32,504 nucleotides of DNA from NCBI GenBank assembly GCA_964509505.1, contig CAZDYP010000038.1, positions 1 to 32,504 on the forward strand. The letters are read 5' to 3'. The notes below the pieces were generated by a model that was not told the DNA's origin, searched no databases, and saw nothing but the letters and a program-made list of their open reading frames with translations. Origin of the DNA: CAZDYP01 sp964509505. GTDB lineage: Bacteria > Chloroflexota > Anaerolineae > JACRMK01. The position numbers and the translations under genes are program-made. Positions 7,625 through 15,235 of this stretch are shown in pieces (position 1 is the stretch's first letter; each line of letters starts with the position of its first letter).

Positions 7625-9241
7625 TTATTGACCGCAGAACTCCGCCACAATGTCATACATCGCCTTCACGCCAAACAGCACGTCGTCCACCAGAATACGC
7701 TCGTTGTGTCCATGCACGCGCGCGTGGTCGGACACCGGCGTGAGCGAGGGGCTGAAGCCATAAACTTTTGTGCCGAGTTTTGTTTGATGGCGCGCATCGG
7801 TGCCGCCGACGACCAAGGTCGGAATCACGGGCGCGTCTGGCACGTACCGCGCCATCACAGTTTTGATGGTATCGAACAACGGCGAATCGGGCTCAGCTTC
7901 GATGCCAGGCATATCGCCCAGAAATTCGATTTCGACGGATGGCGGCAGGATTTGGCGCAGTTCGAGCAAGAACGATTCATTGGTTGAGCCGGGCAACTTC
8001 CGCGAATCAATCTGCGCTTCGGCAATCGAAGGAATGACATTCGCCTTTTGCCCCGCGTTCAAAATCGTTGGCACCGCTGTGTTCGTGAACATCGCAATCA
8101 AACTGCGCTTGTGCAAGGCAGGCACAGGCAGCTGTTCCAGTGTATCCCACCACGTCGCAGGGTCGAGCAAACCCAACAGCGCTTCGCCGTCGGGTTCGAG
8201 CTGACGCGCGATGCTTTCAATGTAGAGGCGCGCGGTCTTCGTCACGTGAATCGGCAAGCGCGCTTCGCCCATGCGCAGCAACGCATCTGACAAATGCAGA
8301 ATCGGATTGTCTTTGTGCGGCTGCGAGCCATGACCGGGCGTGCCGTGTGTGCGGATGCGAAAGCGCGAGTTGCCCTTCTCGCCTGTTTGGCACGTGATAA
8401 ATTTCTTGCCCAAGACCTCGATGAGGTTGCCGCCGCCTTCGTTCAAGCCATACTCAGCGCGAATCAAATCGGCTTTGTTCTCGACCATCCACTTCGCGCC
8501 ATAGATGCCGCCCGCTTCTTCGTCGGCGTTCGCCATGAAGATGACATCGCGTTTGAGCGGCACGCCCATGCGCTTCAATAAGATGAACGTCATCAGCTCG
8601 ATGGCAACCGTATTCTTCATGTCGAGCGCGCCGCGCGCGTAGATGTAACCATCGTGAATCTCGGCGCTGAATGGCGGATGTTCCCACTTGTCCGCCTCGA
8701 CAGGCACGACATCCACATGCCCCATCAGGAGAAATGGTTTTTGCGAACCGTCGCCTTTCAAACTGGCGACGAGATTGCCGCGTCCCGGCGCCGACTCGAA
8801 AATTTGCGACGCGATGCCGGCGCGCTTCAGCACATCTGCGATATAATTGACCGCGCTGATTTCGTTGCCCGGCGGATTGGTGGTGTCGAGGCGCAACAAG
8901 TCGCGCAACACCGCAACGGACTCCGCGCCAATTTTCGCATCATCCCAACTGAATGCAGGCGCACTCGCTGCTTTCAGTTTGGCGGCGATGCGCCGAATCG
9001 TCTCCGCCGATTGCGGGGGAGGGGTGATGGGAAATTGATGCTTGGGCGGTTTGACGACGCGCTTTGCAGGCGCCTTCTTCGCCGTCGTTTTCGCGGCGGG
9101 TTTCGTCGCACTTGTCTTGGTCGTGGCGCGCTTCGCCGTTGGCTTTTTCGGTTTCAGTGTAGTCGTCTTCGTCGTTTGTTTGGCGACGGGTTTCGTCGCG
9201 CGCTTCACAGTCGTTTTCTTCGCAGTGGATTTGGTGGGCAT
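7625..9241 (-). CDS. M20 family metallopeptidase with Lys/Ala/Thr-rich N-terminal tail
   Basis: Started at the ATG at 9241 (AGAAAGG five bases upstream; a start six codons earlier is possible), the protein has 538 residues. Residues 2-67 form a highly basic tail of Lys, Ala, Thr and Arg in short repeats (STAKKTT, AKRATTKT, AAKTTAKKAPAKR) that looks like a histone H1 or bacterial HU tail. An M20 catalytic domain follows: GHVDVVPV (H175, D177), ARGALDMKN (D207), NADEEAGG (E241, E242), GTPGHGSQPH, and GGTDARH near the end. The core probably hydrolyses an amide bond with two zinc ions. The tail has no hydrophobic core, so it is not a normal signal peptide; it may bind nucleic acid or an acidic surface. 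The core is about 90 residues longer overall than its neighbouring paralogue because of this tail. Confidence 0.92.
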   Translation of the reverse strand: MPTKSTAKKTTVKRATKPVAKQTTKTTTLKPKKPTAKRATTKTSATKPAAKTTAKKAPAKRVVKPPKHQFPITPPPQSAETIRRIAAKLKAASAPAFSWDDAKIGAESVAVLRDLLRLDTTNPPGNEISAVNYIADVLKRAGIASQIFESAPGRGNLVASLKGDGSQKPFLLMGHVDVVPVEADKWEHPPFSAEIHDGYIYARGALDMKNTVAIELMTFILLKRMGVPLKRDVIFMANADEEAGGIYGAKWMVENKADLIRAEYGLNEGGGNLIEVLGKKFITCQTGEKGNSRFRIRTHGTPGHGSQPHKDNPILHLSDALLRMGEARLPIHVTKTARLYIESIARQLEPDGEALLGLLDPATWWDTLEQLPVPALHKRSLIAMFTNTAVPTILNAGQKANVIPSIAEAQIDSRKLPGSTNESFLLELRQILPPSVEIEFLGDMPGIEAEPDSPLFDTIKTVMARYVPDAPVIPTLVVGGTDARHQTKLGTKVYGFSPSLTPVSDHARVHGHNERILVDDVLFGVKAMYDIVAEFCGQ

Positions 9242-9336
9242 GAATACCTTTCTGTTCAACCAAAATTGGAGAGATTAAAAATCTGATTCATTTTGACTAC
9301 TCCCTACGGCTTTCCGTTTCACTTTCGCGATCTTTT

Positions 9337-9481
9337 CAAAGAGTGTTTTGAAATTCAGACCCTAAAGGTTTTCCTGGCGAAGCGGGTTCACACGTTGCGC
9401 AGACAGCCTGCCTGAAATGCTTTGGTGCTTGCCAGCGAAACCGTTAGGGGCTCGGTCTTATCTTTTCAAAACACGTTCTCA
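9337..9481 (+). mobile_element. MITE-like element 1, copy 1
   Basis: This is one of three copies of a palindromic element with a 141-bp body. Its ends, AAGAGTGTTTTGAAA and TTTTCAAAACACGTTCT, are inverted repeats, and ACCCTAAAGG-type subterminal blocks recur inside. Here it is flanked by CA on both sides instead of the TA of the other two copies. Its right edge supplies part of the TGA stop codon of sucC. It has no coding capacity. Confidence 0.88.
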
Positions 9482-10618
9482 GGCAGCGCGGTGGCTCGCC
9501 GCTACCGCCTTCTGCGCCGCCTCTGCTAAGGTCGCCGCGGTTTCCATGTGCGCCGTCTCCAAAATTCTGCGCCCTTCTTCGGCGTTCATGCCCGCCAAGC
9601 GCACGACCATCGGGACGTTCGTCTTGACCTGCTCGAGCGCCGTCACAATGCCGCGCGCGACTTCATCGCACCGTGTGATGCCGCCAAAAATGTTGAACAG
9701 CACCGCATTTACGTTGTGGTCCGAGAGGATGATGCGCAGCGCCGCCGCCACTTTCTCTGCGCCCGCGCCGCCGCCCACATCGAGGAAGTTCGCCGGCGAG
9801 CCGCCGAAGTGCTTGATGACATCCATCGTCGCCATCGCCAAGCCCGCGCCGTTCACCATACAACCGATTTTGCCATCGAGCTTGATGTAGCTCAAGCCAA
9901 ACTTGCGCGCTTCGGTTTCGGAGCCATCTTCCGCCGAGAGGTCGCGCAAGGCAGCCAGGTCGGTATGGCGGAAGAGCGCGTTGTCGTCCAACACGATTTT
10001 CCCATCGAGCGCCATCAGCTTGCCGTCGCCCACCACCGCCAACGGATTGACCTCGACCAGACCCGCATCGCAGTTCATGGCGACGTTGCACAACCCGCGC
10101 GCAATCGCGACGAAATCGCGCATGAGGTTTTTGTCGAGGTGAATGCCATACGCAATTTGTCGCGCCTGATAATCCTTGAAGCCAATCGTCGGATCAATCC
10201 ACACGCGCACAATTTTTTCGGGCGCAGTGCGCGCGACCTCTTCGATGTCCATGCCGCCCGCTGCCGACGCCATCATCACCAATTTTTGCGCTTGGCGATC
10301 CAATACGACTCCCAGATAAATTTCTTGCTTGATGTCGGCGGCGGGGTCAATCAACACTTGCTTGACAGTCAAGCCTTTGATGCTCATGCCCAAAATTTTT
10401 TCGGCGACGGCTTCAGCCTCAGCCGGATTGCTGGCAACTTTCACGCCGCCCGCTTTGCCGCGCCCGCCCGTCAACACTTGCGCTTTGACGACGACCTTGC
10501 CGCCGATACGATGCGCCGCTTGATACGCTTCTTCGGGCGAATGCGCCACTTCGCCTTGCGGCACGGGGATGCCATATTGTCCAAAGATACGTTTCGATTG
10601 AAATTCGTGTAAGTTCAA
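9479..10618 (-). CDS. sucC: Succinyl-CoA ligase (ADP/GDP-forming) subunit beta
   Basis: The protein has the ATP-grasp beta subunit layout: NLHEFQSKRIFGQYGIPVPQGEVA at the start, VVVKAQVLTGGRGKAGGVK, EVNPL, FLDVGGGA, and NIFGGITRCDEVARGI near the end. The correct start is very likely the TTG at 10618: GGAGG sits five bases upstream, and relatives begin MNLHEYQ. Upstream codons to 10690 cross a repeat array. This gives 379 residues, the usual family size. It forms the nucleotide and succinate side of succinyl-CoA ligase with SucD. The stop codon falls at the border of MITE-like element 1. A weak start codon with a strong ribosome site may tune its level. Confidence 0.95.
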   Translation of the reverse strand: MNLHEFQSKRIFGQYGIPVPQGEVAHSPEEAYQAAHRIGGKVVVKAQVLTGGRGKAGGVKVASNPAEAEAVAEKILGMSIKGLTVKQVLIDPAADIKQEIYLGVVLDRQAQKLVMMASAAGGMDIEEVARTAPEKIVRVWIDPTIGFKDYQARQIAYGIHLDKNLMRDFVAIARGLCNVAMNCDAGLVEVNPLAVVGDGKLMALDGKIVLDDNALFRHTDLAALRDLSAEDGSETEARKFGLSYIKLDGKIGCMVNGAGLAMATMDVIKHFGGSPANFLDVGGGAGAEKVAAALRIILSDHNVNAVLFNIFGGITRCDEVARGIVTALEQVKTNVPMVVRLAGMNAEEGRRILETAHMETAATLAEAAQKAVAASHRAA

Positions 10619-10628
10619 CGAGTCCTCC

Positions 10629-10718
10629 AACGAAGGAGTCAGGAGTCGGTAGCCAGTAGTCAGAGATGACTCTGTATCGCCAGCCTCCATCTAGCTACTG
10701 GCTACTGACTACTTGCTA
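10629..10718. repeat. Heptamer repeat (tagctac-like) between flippase gene and sucC
   Basis: Units tagctac, tggctac, tgactac and ttgctac run in 7-bp register at 10691-10718. A related inverted set (gtagccagtagtcag) lies at 10641-10660. The array ends next to the stop codon of the upstream membrane protein gene. Confidence 0.85.
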
Positions 10719-10719
10719 C

Positions 10720-11739
10720 TCATTGCGCGATTATACCTGATTCACTTTCGGTTGTCATTTGTTCAAGTCGTTTTACGTTTAATCCTTCGCGCCACAACGC
10801 CCACGCGCCCAATGTGAGAATGACGACGAGCTGGATGATGTGCGCGATGACCGTGAAGCTCAACGCCAACGAAGGGACGATACCAAAAATGCTCAACGCT
10901 TGCTGCCCAATCAGCTCCGTCGTGCCGCCGCCGCCGGGTGTGGGAACGAGCGTGGCTAAATTGAGCGCGACCGTATAAAAACTCGCGGCGCTGATGAACG
11001 TGGGCATATCAAACGTCAGCGTGAATGAGGGAAATAAAACCGCATACGACGCGGCTTCGATCAACCAAACCACGCTGGTCGAAAGCAGCACTTGTAACAA
11101 GAGGAAGGGCGAACGCAAGCCATGAAAGCCTTGCATGAACGCGCGCGCCAACAGGTCTAGGCGCATGGCGAGGGCGTGCGGCATCACACGCAACGTGATG
11201 GCGAGTAGGCGCATGGCGAATGGCTCGCTGATGAGCAGAATGACGAGCCCGACGAATGCGATGCCAAAGATCAGCAAGGCGGCACGACTGAAATCGAGCG
11301 CCCACGTCGGCAAGGCGGGTTGCAACCATGCGACGAGCGCGAGCAGCGCCATTACGGCAACGCCATCCAACACGCGCTCGACGACGACGGTCGCCAACAC
11401 GGTCGAGCGGCTGATGCGCTCGCGTTGACCGAGCAGCTGTACACGCACCAGTTCGCCGACGCGTAGGGGGATGGCGACGTTCCAGGCGAAGCCAAGCACC
11501 AACACCGGCAACACCACCCTGAACGCGACAGGTTTCGCAGGCGCGAGCAGCACTTGCCAACGCCACGCGCGCGCGAAGTAACCGGCTGCCGTGAAGAGCA
11601 GCGCTGGAAGCACATAGCCATAATGCGCGGACCACAACACAGTGAACAGCTCCGACATGTCCACATCTTTGACGGCGACATAAGCCGCGACAAGCGCGAT
11701 GATGATGCCGATAAAAGTACTAAGATGATTACGAGTCAT
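10720..11739 (-). CDS. Flippase-like membrane protein (LPG synthase TM / UPF0104 family)
   Basis: The 339-residue protein is almost wholly hydrophobic with about eight predicted membrane spans. It carries the family marks NVAIPLRVGELVRVQLLGQR, VVVERVLDGVAV and VPTPGGGGTTE. These belong to the lysylphosphatidylglycerol synthase transmembrane (AglD/UPF0104) family, whose members move or help transfer lipid-linked groups across the membrane. No catalytic LPG synthase domain follows, so it is the membrane part only. It lies downstream of a set of glycosyltransferases, which suggests a role with lipid-linked sugars. The exact lipid is unknown. Confidence 0.88.
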   Translation of the reverse strand: MTRNHLSTFIGIIIALVAAYVAVKDVDMSELFTVLWSAHYGYVLPALLFTAAGYFARAWRWQVLLAPAKPVAFRVVLPVLVLGFAWNVAIPLRVGELVRVQLLGQRERISRSTVLATVVVERVLDGVAVMALLALVAWLQPALPTWALDFSRAALLIFGIAFVGLVILLISEPFAMRLLAITLRVMPHALAMRLDLLARAFMQGFHGLRSPFLLLQVLLSTSVVWLIEAASYAVLFPSFTLTFDMPTFISAASFYTVALNLATLVPTPGGGGTTELIGQQALSIFGIVPSLALSFTVIAHIIQLVVILTLGAWALWREGLNVKRLEQMTTESESGIIAQ

Positions 11740-11825
11740 AGTAAGGCAGGCACAGTGACACAGCGACCAGCTGACAAGGTGATAAACTCATCCTTGCAGC
11801 GGGCCGCCATGTCGCCATGTCAGGT

Positions 11826-12132
11826 TAATTAACGTGAATTCGGGATAAGCCACAGCGAAGGCAATGCGCGTGCAACGCAGCGCCAAGCCGACCGCCGTCG
11901 GCTGGAACTGAACCCGCGCAGGCGGGTTTCGCAATGAGTAGGCGCGATTTTCAATCGCCCGCAACCTTAGAGAGTGTTTTGAAATTCAGACCCTAAAGGT
12001 TTTTCTAGCAAAGCGGGTTCACACGTTGCGCAGACAGCCTGCGTGCAATGCTTTGTTGCTTGCCAGCGAAACCTTTAGGGTCTCGGTCTGATATTTTCAA
12101 AACACTTTCTTATCCCGCATTGACGTTAATTA
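11826..12132 (+). mobile_element. Palindromic element 2, copy A (interrupted by element 1)
   Basis: The element body starts ACGTGAATTCGGGATAAG at 11832 and ends CGCATTGACGT at 12126. It is flanked by a perfect 6-bp direct repeat TAATTA (11826-11831 and 12127-12132). Taking out element 1 plus one TA (143 bp) leaves 152 bp, exactly the length of copy B at 25742-25893. Internal hairpins include AACCCGCGCAGGCGGGTT and GCCGACCGCCGTCGGC. No protein is encoded. The stop codon TAA of the downstream glycosyltransferase (12126-12128) straddles the element end and the target duplication. Together with the repeats at 11740-11825, this accounts for the gene-free stretch 11740-12125. Confidence 0.9.
11968..12112 (+). 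mobile_element. MITE-like element 1, copy 2 (nested in element 2)
   Basis: The 141-bp body begins GAGAGTGTTTTGAAA and ends TTTTCAAAACACTTTCT, flanked by TA at 11968-11969 and 12111-12112. The uninterrupted element 2 copy (around 25756) has a single TA at the matching site, so a TA target duplication is shown directly. This is the pattern expected for IS630/Tc1-mariner-type non-autonomous elements. Confidence 0.93.
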
Positions 12133-14471
12133 GATACAAATACACTGGGCGGCAACCCGCGCTCGATGCCATCGGGACCAATCCAATGTAACGTGAAGCC
12201 TGCGCGCAAGCGTGAGCTCGTTTCGCTGCTCAAGGAGGTGAACTTCACGCGCAGGTCGTGTACGCCTGCGCTGAAGTTGGCGATGATAACCTCGCGGGTG
12301 ACGCTCTCTTGCGCGCGTCCTGCTTCTGACAAGACCGCGCGCCCATCGAGCCATAATTCAGCGCCGCCGTTGCGCGTTTCGAGTTTGAAGCGATAGTGGT
12401 TCGTTTGTGTGATTTGCAAGCGCGCGTCCCATTGCGCGAGGTATGGTTTGCCTTGCAGTTCTTTGAAGGGCGTCGTTGCCCAGTCGCCATCTACACGCGT
12501 GAAAGCAATGACCGCTGTGAGTTGTGTAGTGATGGGTTGTGTTGGCTTAGCTGCCTCAAAGTATGTCACGCTCAGGTTGGGGTTAAGCGCGCGCGTATTT
12601 GCTCGTTGATTTGCGCCGATGTAAGCGACATGAAAGGTGTAGTCACGATACGCGCCTTTGAAAGTTTCGATACGCGCCTCGGGATACACGGCGCGCACGA
12701 CTTCAATTAGTGTTTCATCATCGTAAGGCTCAGCGATGACATAAGCGATGGCTGTCTGGGGCGCGTCGAGCGCGGGCAAGGCTTCGGACAATGAGAAGAT
12801 GCGACGGCCGCGCGGCGCGCCTGCCATCCAACCAAAATCTTGCTCGGCGGTGTAGAAGGGCCAATCCGCCATCAGATACACATACGGGCGCTCGGGCAAC
12901 GCGGCGATGGCGTAGGCGACGCTGGCGATGTCGCGCTCATATTCCATCCGCACGTCGGCGCGATGGATTTGTTGATTGAAAAACAGATCGTAATTGACAT
13001 AAGCGGCGCAAGGCAACAACACGATGAGCGCGTATAATGGCGCACGGTGCAACCACGTAGGGGCAACCCTTGTGGTCGCCCTTCCGAGGGTTGCTCCAAC
13101 CATATCATCCGCCAACGCGCCAATCAACAAAAAGAGGGCGGGCAAGGCGAGCGCGAAACGATGGCTGCGGAAAATGTCCACGAAGACGCCGCCGCCGATA
13201 AGCGTGACGACGAACCAGGCGAGCCACGTCAGTTGCTCACGTCGCCAGAACGTCAACAAAGCGTAACCCAATGCCAACACGAACAACGCGCCCGTGAATG
13301 GGTCGAGCATCGGCGCGAAAGGGATGTTGACCGCGCCCCATTGTTCGCCGCGCGCATTGAAGAACAGCAACAACATTTCGATGTGTCGGCGTGTCGCGTT
13401 CCAGTTGGTAGCGTCCCACAATGGCGCCAGCACGGTTGCGTAGCGTTCGGTGAGTGCGGCTTGCGGATTGCTTTGCAGCAAGCCGACGAATGGAATGAGC
13501 GCAATGGTGAAGCCGACGACGAGCATGAACACACAAGAGGCGATGCGACGCTCGACCTGAAACAAGCGTCGCGTGAACGCGGTGAGCTGCACGCCGACAG
13601 GCATTTGCGTCGCAGAGGCGGCGGCGCTTTGCAGCCAGCGCATGACGAGCAAGCATACCACAAACACAGGCACAATCTTGAATGCGGCATAATCGTAGAA
13701 GCCCAAGCCTAGCAACACGCCTGCGCCCAAGAAGTTGCCTGCGCCGCGCGTGCGTAAGCCGCGCATGAGCAACCCCAAAATCATGACGGCGAGAAACGTC
13801 GAGGTAGTGACGGGGAACGACATGCGCGTGAGCGCGATGTGCCAACGCGAGACGGCGAACAAAAAGGTTGCGATGAACGCGGCTGGTTGCGTGAACGCTT
13901 CGCGCGCTAAAAAGTAAAACGCTATGAGCGTAAGGAAGCCCCACAGGTCAGGCACGAGACGCAACGCGAAGGTGCTCTCGCCCAGCAGGGCAAACAACAA
14001 TGCCGTCGGATAGGTGATGAATGGAAACTGCCATGGGCGAGCATCGTTGGCGAGAATGAGGTGCGCGTCTTTGCCTGTTTGCGCTTCGTCGTTCCATGAG
14101 ATGCCGCCAGGGGGCGGATAGTAATCGAGACGATAGAGGCGGAGGAAGAGAGCGAAGCCAAAAAGAAGCAGGGGAAACAGTAATGAGTCATTGGTAATTG
14201 AAGATTGAAGATTGAAGATTGAAGATTGGAGACGACGAAGCGGCGCTTTAGCATTGACTGTTGAAGGTTCAAGATTCAACGTTGAACCTTGAACTGTGAA
14301 CCTCGCACCTTGAACCGTTGAGAGCGAGCCGAGCGCGGCGGCGATGAGTGTGATGGCAACGGCAAACAAGCCCATGGGCAGCGTGAAGGTACGCGCAGCT
14401 GGCAGCGTCCATTGCGCGAGCAAGGCTAAGGCGAGGGCGGAGAGGATAAAATAGGGTCGGAGACGAGACAT
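12126..14471 (-). CDS. GT-C (PMT/ArnT-like) glycosyltransferase with C-terminal PA14-type domain
   Basis: The 781-residue protein has an N-terminal span, a linker, then a polytopic GT-C core. The core carries the acidic pair in the first outer loop (GGISWNDEAQTG, residues about 122-132), as in protein O-mannosyltransferases and ArnT, which take sugars from polyprenyl-phosphate donors. About ten to twelve membrane spans follow to residue 490. The last 120 residues (KPYLAQWDARLQITQTNHYRF, GGAELWLDGRAV, AGVHDLRVKFTS) form a PA14-type carbohydrate-binding domain, presumably outside the cell. Two loops are made of translated repeat DNA: residues about 50-95 (LQSSIFN repeats) and about 459-476 (encoded by a palindrome). 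Sugar and acceptor are unknown. No strong ribosome site precedes the ATG. Confidence 0.88.
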   Translation of the reverse strand: MSRLRPYFILSALALALLAQWTLPAARTFTLPMGLFAVAITLIAAALGSLSTVQGARFTVQGSTLNLEPSTVNAKAPLRRLQSSIFNLQSSITNDSLLFPLLLFGFALFLRLYRLDYYPPPGGISWNDEAQTGKDAHLILANDARPWQFPFITYPTALLFALLGESTFALRLVPDLWGFLTLIAFYFLAREAFTQPAAFIATFLFAVSRWHIALTRMSFPVTTSTFLAVMILGLLMRGLRTRGAGNFLGAGVLLGLGFYDYAAFKIVPVFVVCLLVMRWLQSAAASATQMPVGVQLTAFTRRLFQVERRIASCVFMLVVGFTIALIPFVGLLQSNPQAALTERYATVLAPLWDATNWNATRRHIEMLLLFFNARGEQWGAVNIPFAPMLDPFTGALFVLALGYALLTFWRREQLTWLAWFVVTLIGGGVFVDIFRSHRFALALPALFLLIGALADDMVGATLGRATTRVAPTWLHRAPLYALIVLLPCAAYVNYDLFFNQQIHRADVRMEYERDIASVAYAIAALPERPYVYLMADWPFYTAEQDFGWMAGAPRGRRIFSLSEALPALDAPQTAIAYVIAEPYDDETLIEVVRAVYPEARIETFKGAYRDYTFHVAYIGANQRANTRALNPNLSVTYFEAAKPTQPITTQLTAVIAFTRVDGDWATTPFKELQGKPYLAQWDARLQITQTNHYRFKLETRNGGAELWLDGRAVLSEAGRAQESVTREVIIANFSAGVHDLRVKFTSLSSETSSRLRAGFTLHWIGPDGIERGLPPSVFVSN
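13043..13095. repeat. Palindromic repeat inside a glycosyltransferase gene
   Basis: The sequence GTAGGGGCAACCCTTGTGG plus its partner ending GAGGGTTGCTCC forms a hairpin within the reading frame. It encodes VGATLGRATTRVAPTW in a loop just before the last membrane span. It looks like the GGGCAACCC-type dispersed palindromes of Chloroflexota and cyanobacteria; that recollection is from memory. Confidence 0.8.
14181..14322. repeat. Translated heptamer repeats in glycosyltransferase linker
   Basis: The plus strand reads gaagatt in at least four perfect 7-bp steps (14200-14227), then a spacer with CGGCGCTTT, then gttgaag/gttgaac-like units (14260-14300). Because three heptamers make 21 bp, the protein shows a seven-residue repeat, LQSSIFN LQSSITN. 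The array is in frame and lies between the N-terminal span and the span before the DE motif. Confidence 0.9.
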
Positions 14472-14489
14472 GGCGAATGGTGAATGGCA

Positions 14490-14585
14490 AGGGACATTAG
14501 GGGAGATTAGAGGAAATAAGAGTGATACGCCTTCTACAGCTTCCCCGTATATCCCCTAATTTCTCTTAATCTTCCCTAATGTCCC
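14490..14585. repeat. Long imperfect inverted repeat at methyltransferase 3' end
   Basis: GGGACATTAGGGGAGATTAG (from 14491) and the matching arm ending at about 14585 (GGGACATTAGGGAAGATTAA when reverse complemented) pair over about 27 bp with a few mismatches across a loop of about 40 nt. The right arm encodes the last residues (LGKIKRN) of the methyltransferase. It may act as a terminator-like hairpin between two genes, though it has no T-run. Confidence 0.85.
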
Positions 14586-15230
14586 CTCGCTCGGTTTGCG
14601 CCCAATTGCTAACAGCGTGCTGCCGTAGATGATGTTCATACGCACCTCGCATAAACCCTGCGCTTCCATGAAGCGTGTGAGCTCGTGGCGACGAAAGGGT
14701 TGTTCAGGTCCGAAGGGCCAGCGCGCGCCGAACACTTTGCGAATCAGATTGTAAAGCGAGCTTTGCCAGGGCACCATCACCGCGACGAGCCCGCCCCCTT
14801 CGGTCACGCGTACTTGTTCGCGCACCATCTGCGCGGCTACCTCGCGCGAGAAATGTTCGATGAGACCGATGCTGAAGGTGACGTGAAAAAAATTATCGGC
14901 CAGTGGGATGTGTTGCGCGTCGCCGACCAGACACACAAAGCGTGGGCTGATTTGCCGCACGAGGTTCAGCGCAGCAGGCGACAAGTCTATGGCGTAACAT
15001 ACGCTGTGGGGCTGCATTGCGTGAAGGTAGTGTAACGTGCGCGCCGAACCACAGCCAACTTCGAGCAAGTGGGCGATCGAGTTGTAATGAGGGGTGTCGT
15101 TCAAACGCTGCGCATACGCGCGCGAAAACAGGAAGCGGATGCGCCACAAGAGACGATGAAAGAGTTTGTCGCTCGAAGCGTGTTCAGCCCAGAACGAGTC
15201 CCACAAGTTGGGCGATGGTGAACGGCTCAT
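14556..15230 (-). CDS. Class I SAM-dependent methyltransferase
   Basis: Starting at the ATG at 15230 the protein has 224 residues (MSRSPSPNLWDSFW). The SAM-binding motif I is HLLEVGCGSARTLHYL near residues 52-67. YAIDLSPAAL is motif II, VGDAQHIPLADNFFHVTFSIGLIEHF holds motifs III-IV, and GGGLVAVMVPW follows. This is the Methyltransf_11 type of fold. The longer in-phase frame to 15986 only reads the preceding glycosyltransferase gene in the wrong frame and is rejected. The gene begins five bases after the stop of that glycosyltransferase, so the two are probably co-transcribed. It may methylate a sugar or lipid-linked intermediate of the envelope cluster, but the substrate is not evident. Confidence 0.9.
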   Translation of the reverse strand: MSRSPSPNLWDSFWAEHASSDKLFHRLLWRIRFLFSRAYAQRLNDTPHYNSIAHLLEVGCGSARTLHYLHAMQPHSVCYAIDLSPAALNLVRQISPRFVCLVGDAQHIPLADNFFHVTFSIGLIEHFSREVAAQMVREQVRVTEGGGLVAVMVPWQSSLYNLIRKVFGARWPFGPEQPFRRHELTRFMEAQGLCEVRMNIIYGSTLLAIGRKPSEGTLGKIKRN

Positions 15231-15235
15231 AGCGT

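Noticed and set aside
9241..9336. Promoter for the Lys-rich M20 gene
   Set aside because: AT-rich sequence is present but I could not find a convincing -35/-10 pair on the minus strand.
9548..10612. Long plus-strand open frame of 354 codons
   Set aside because: It is antisense to sucC, has no recognisable domain and only reflects the codon bias of sucC.
13047..13712. Plus-strand open frame of 221 codons
   Set aside because: Antisense to the glycosyltransferase; rich in Glu, Arg and His with no domain.
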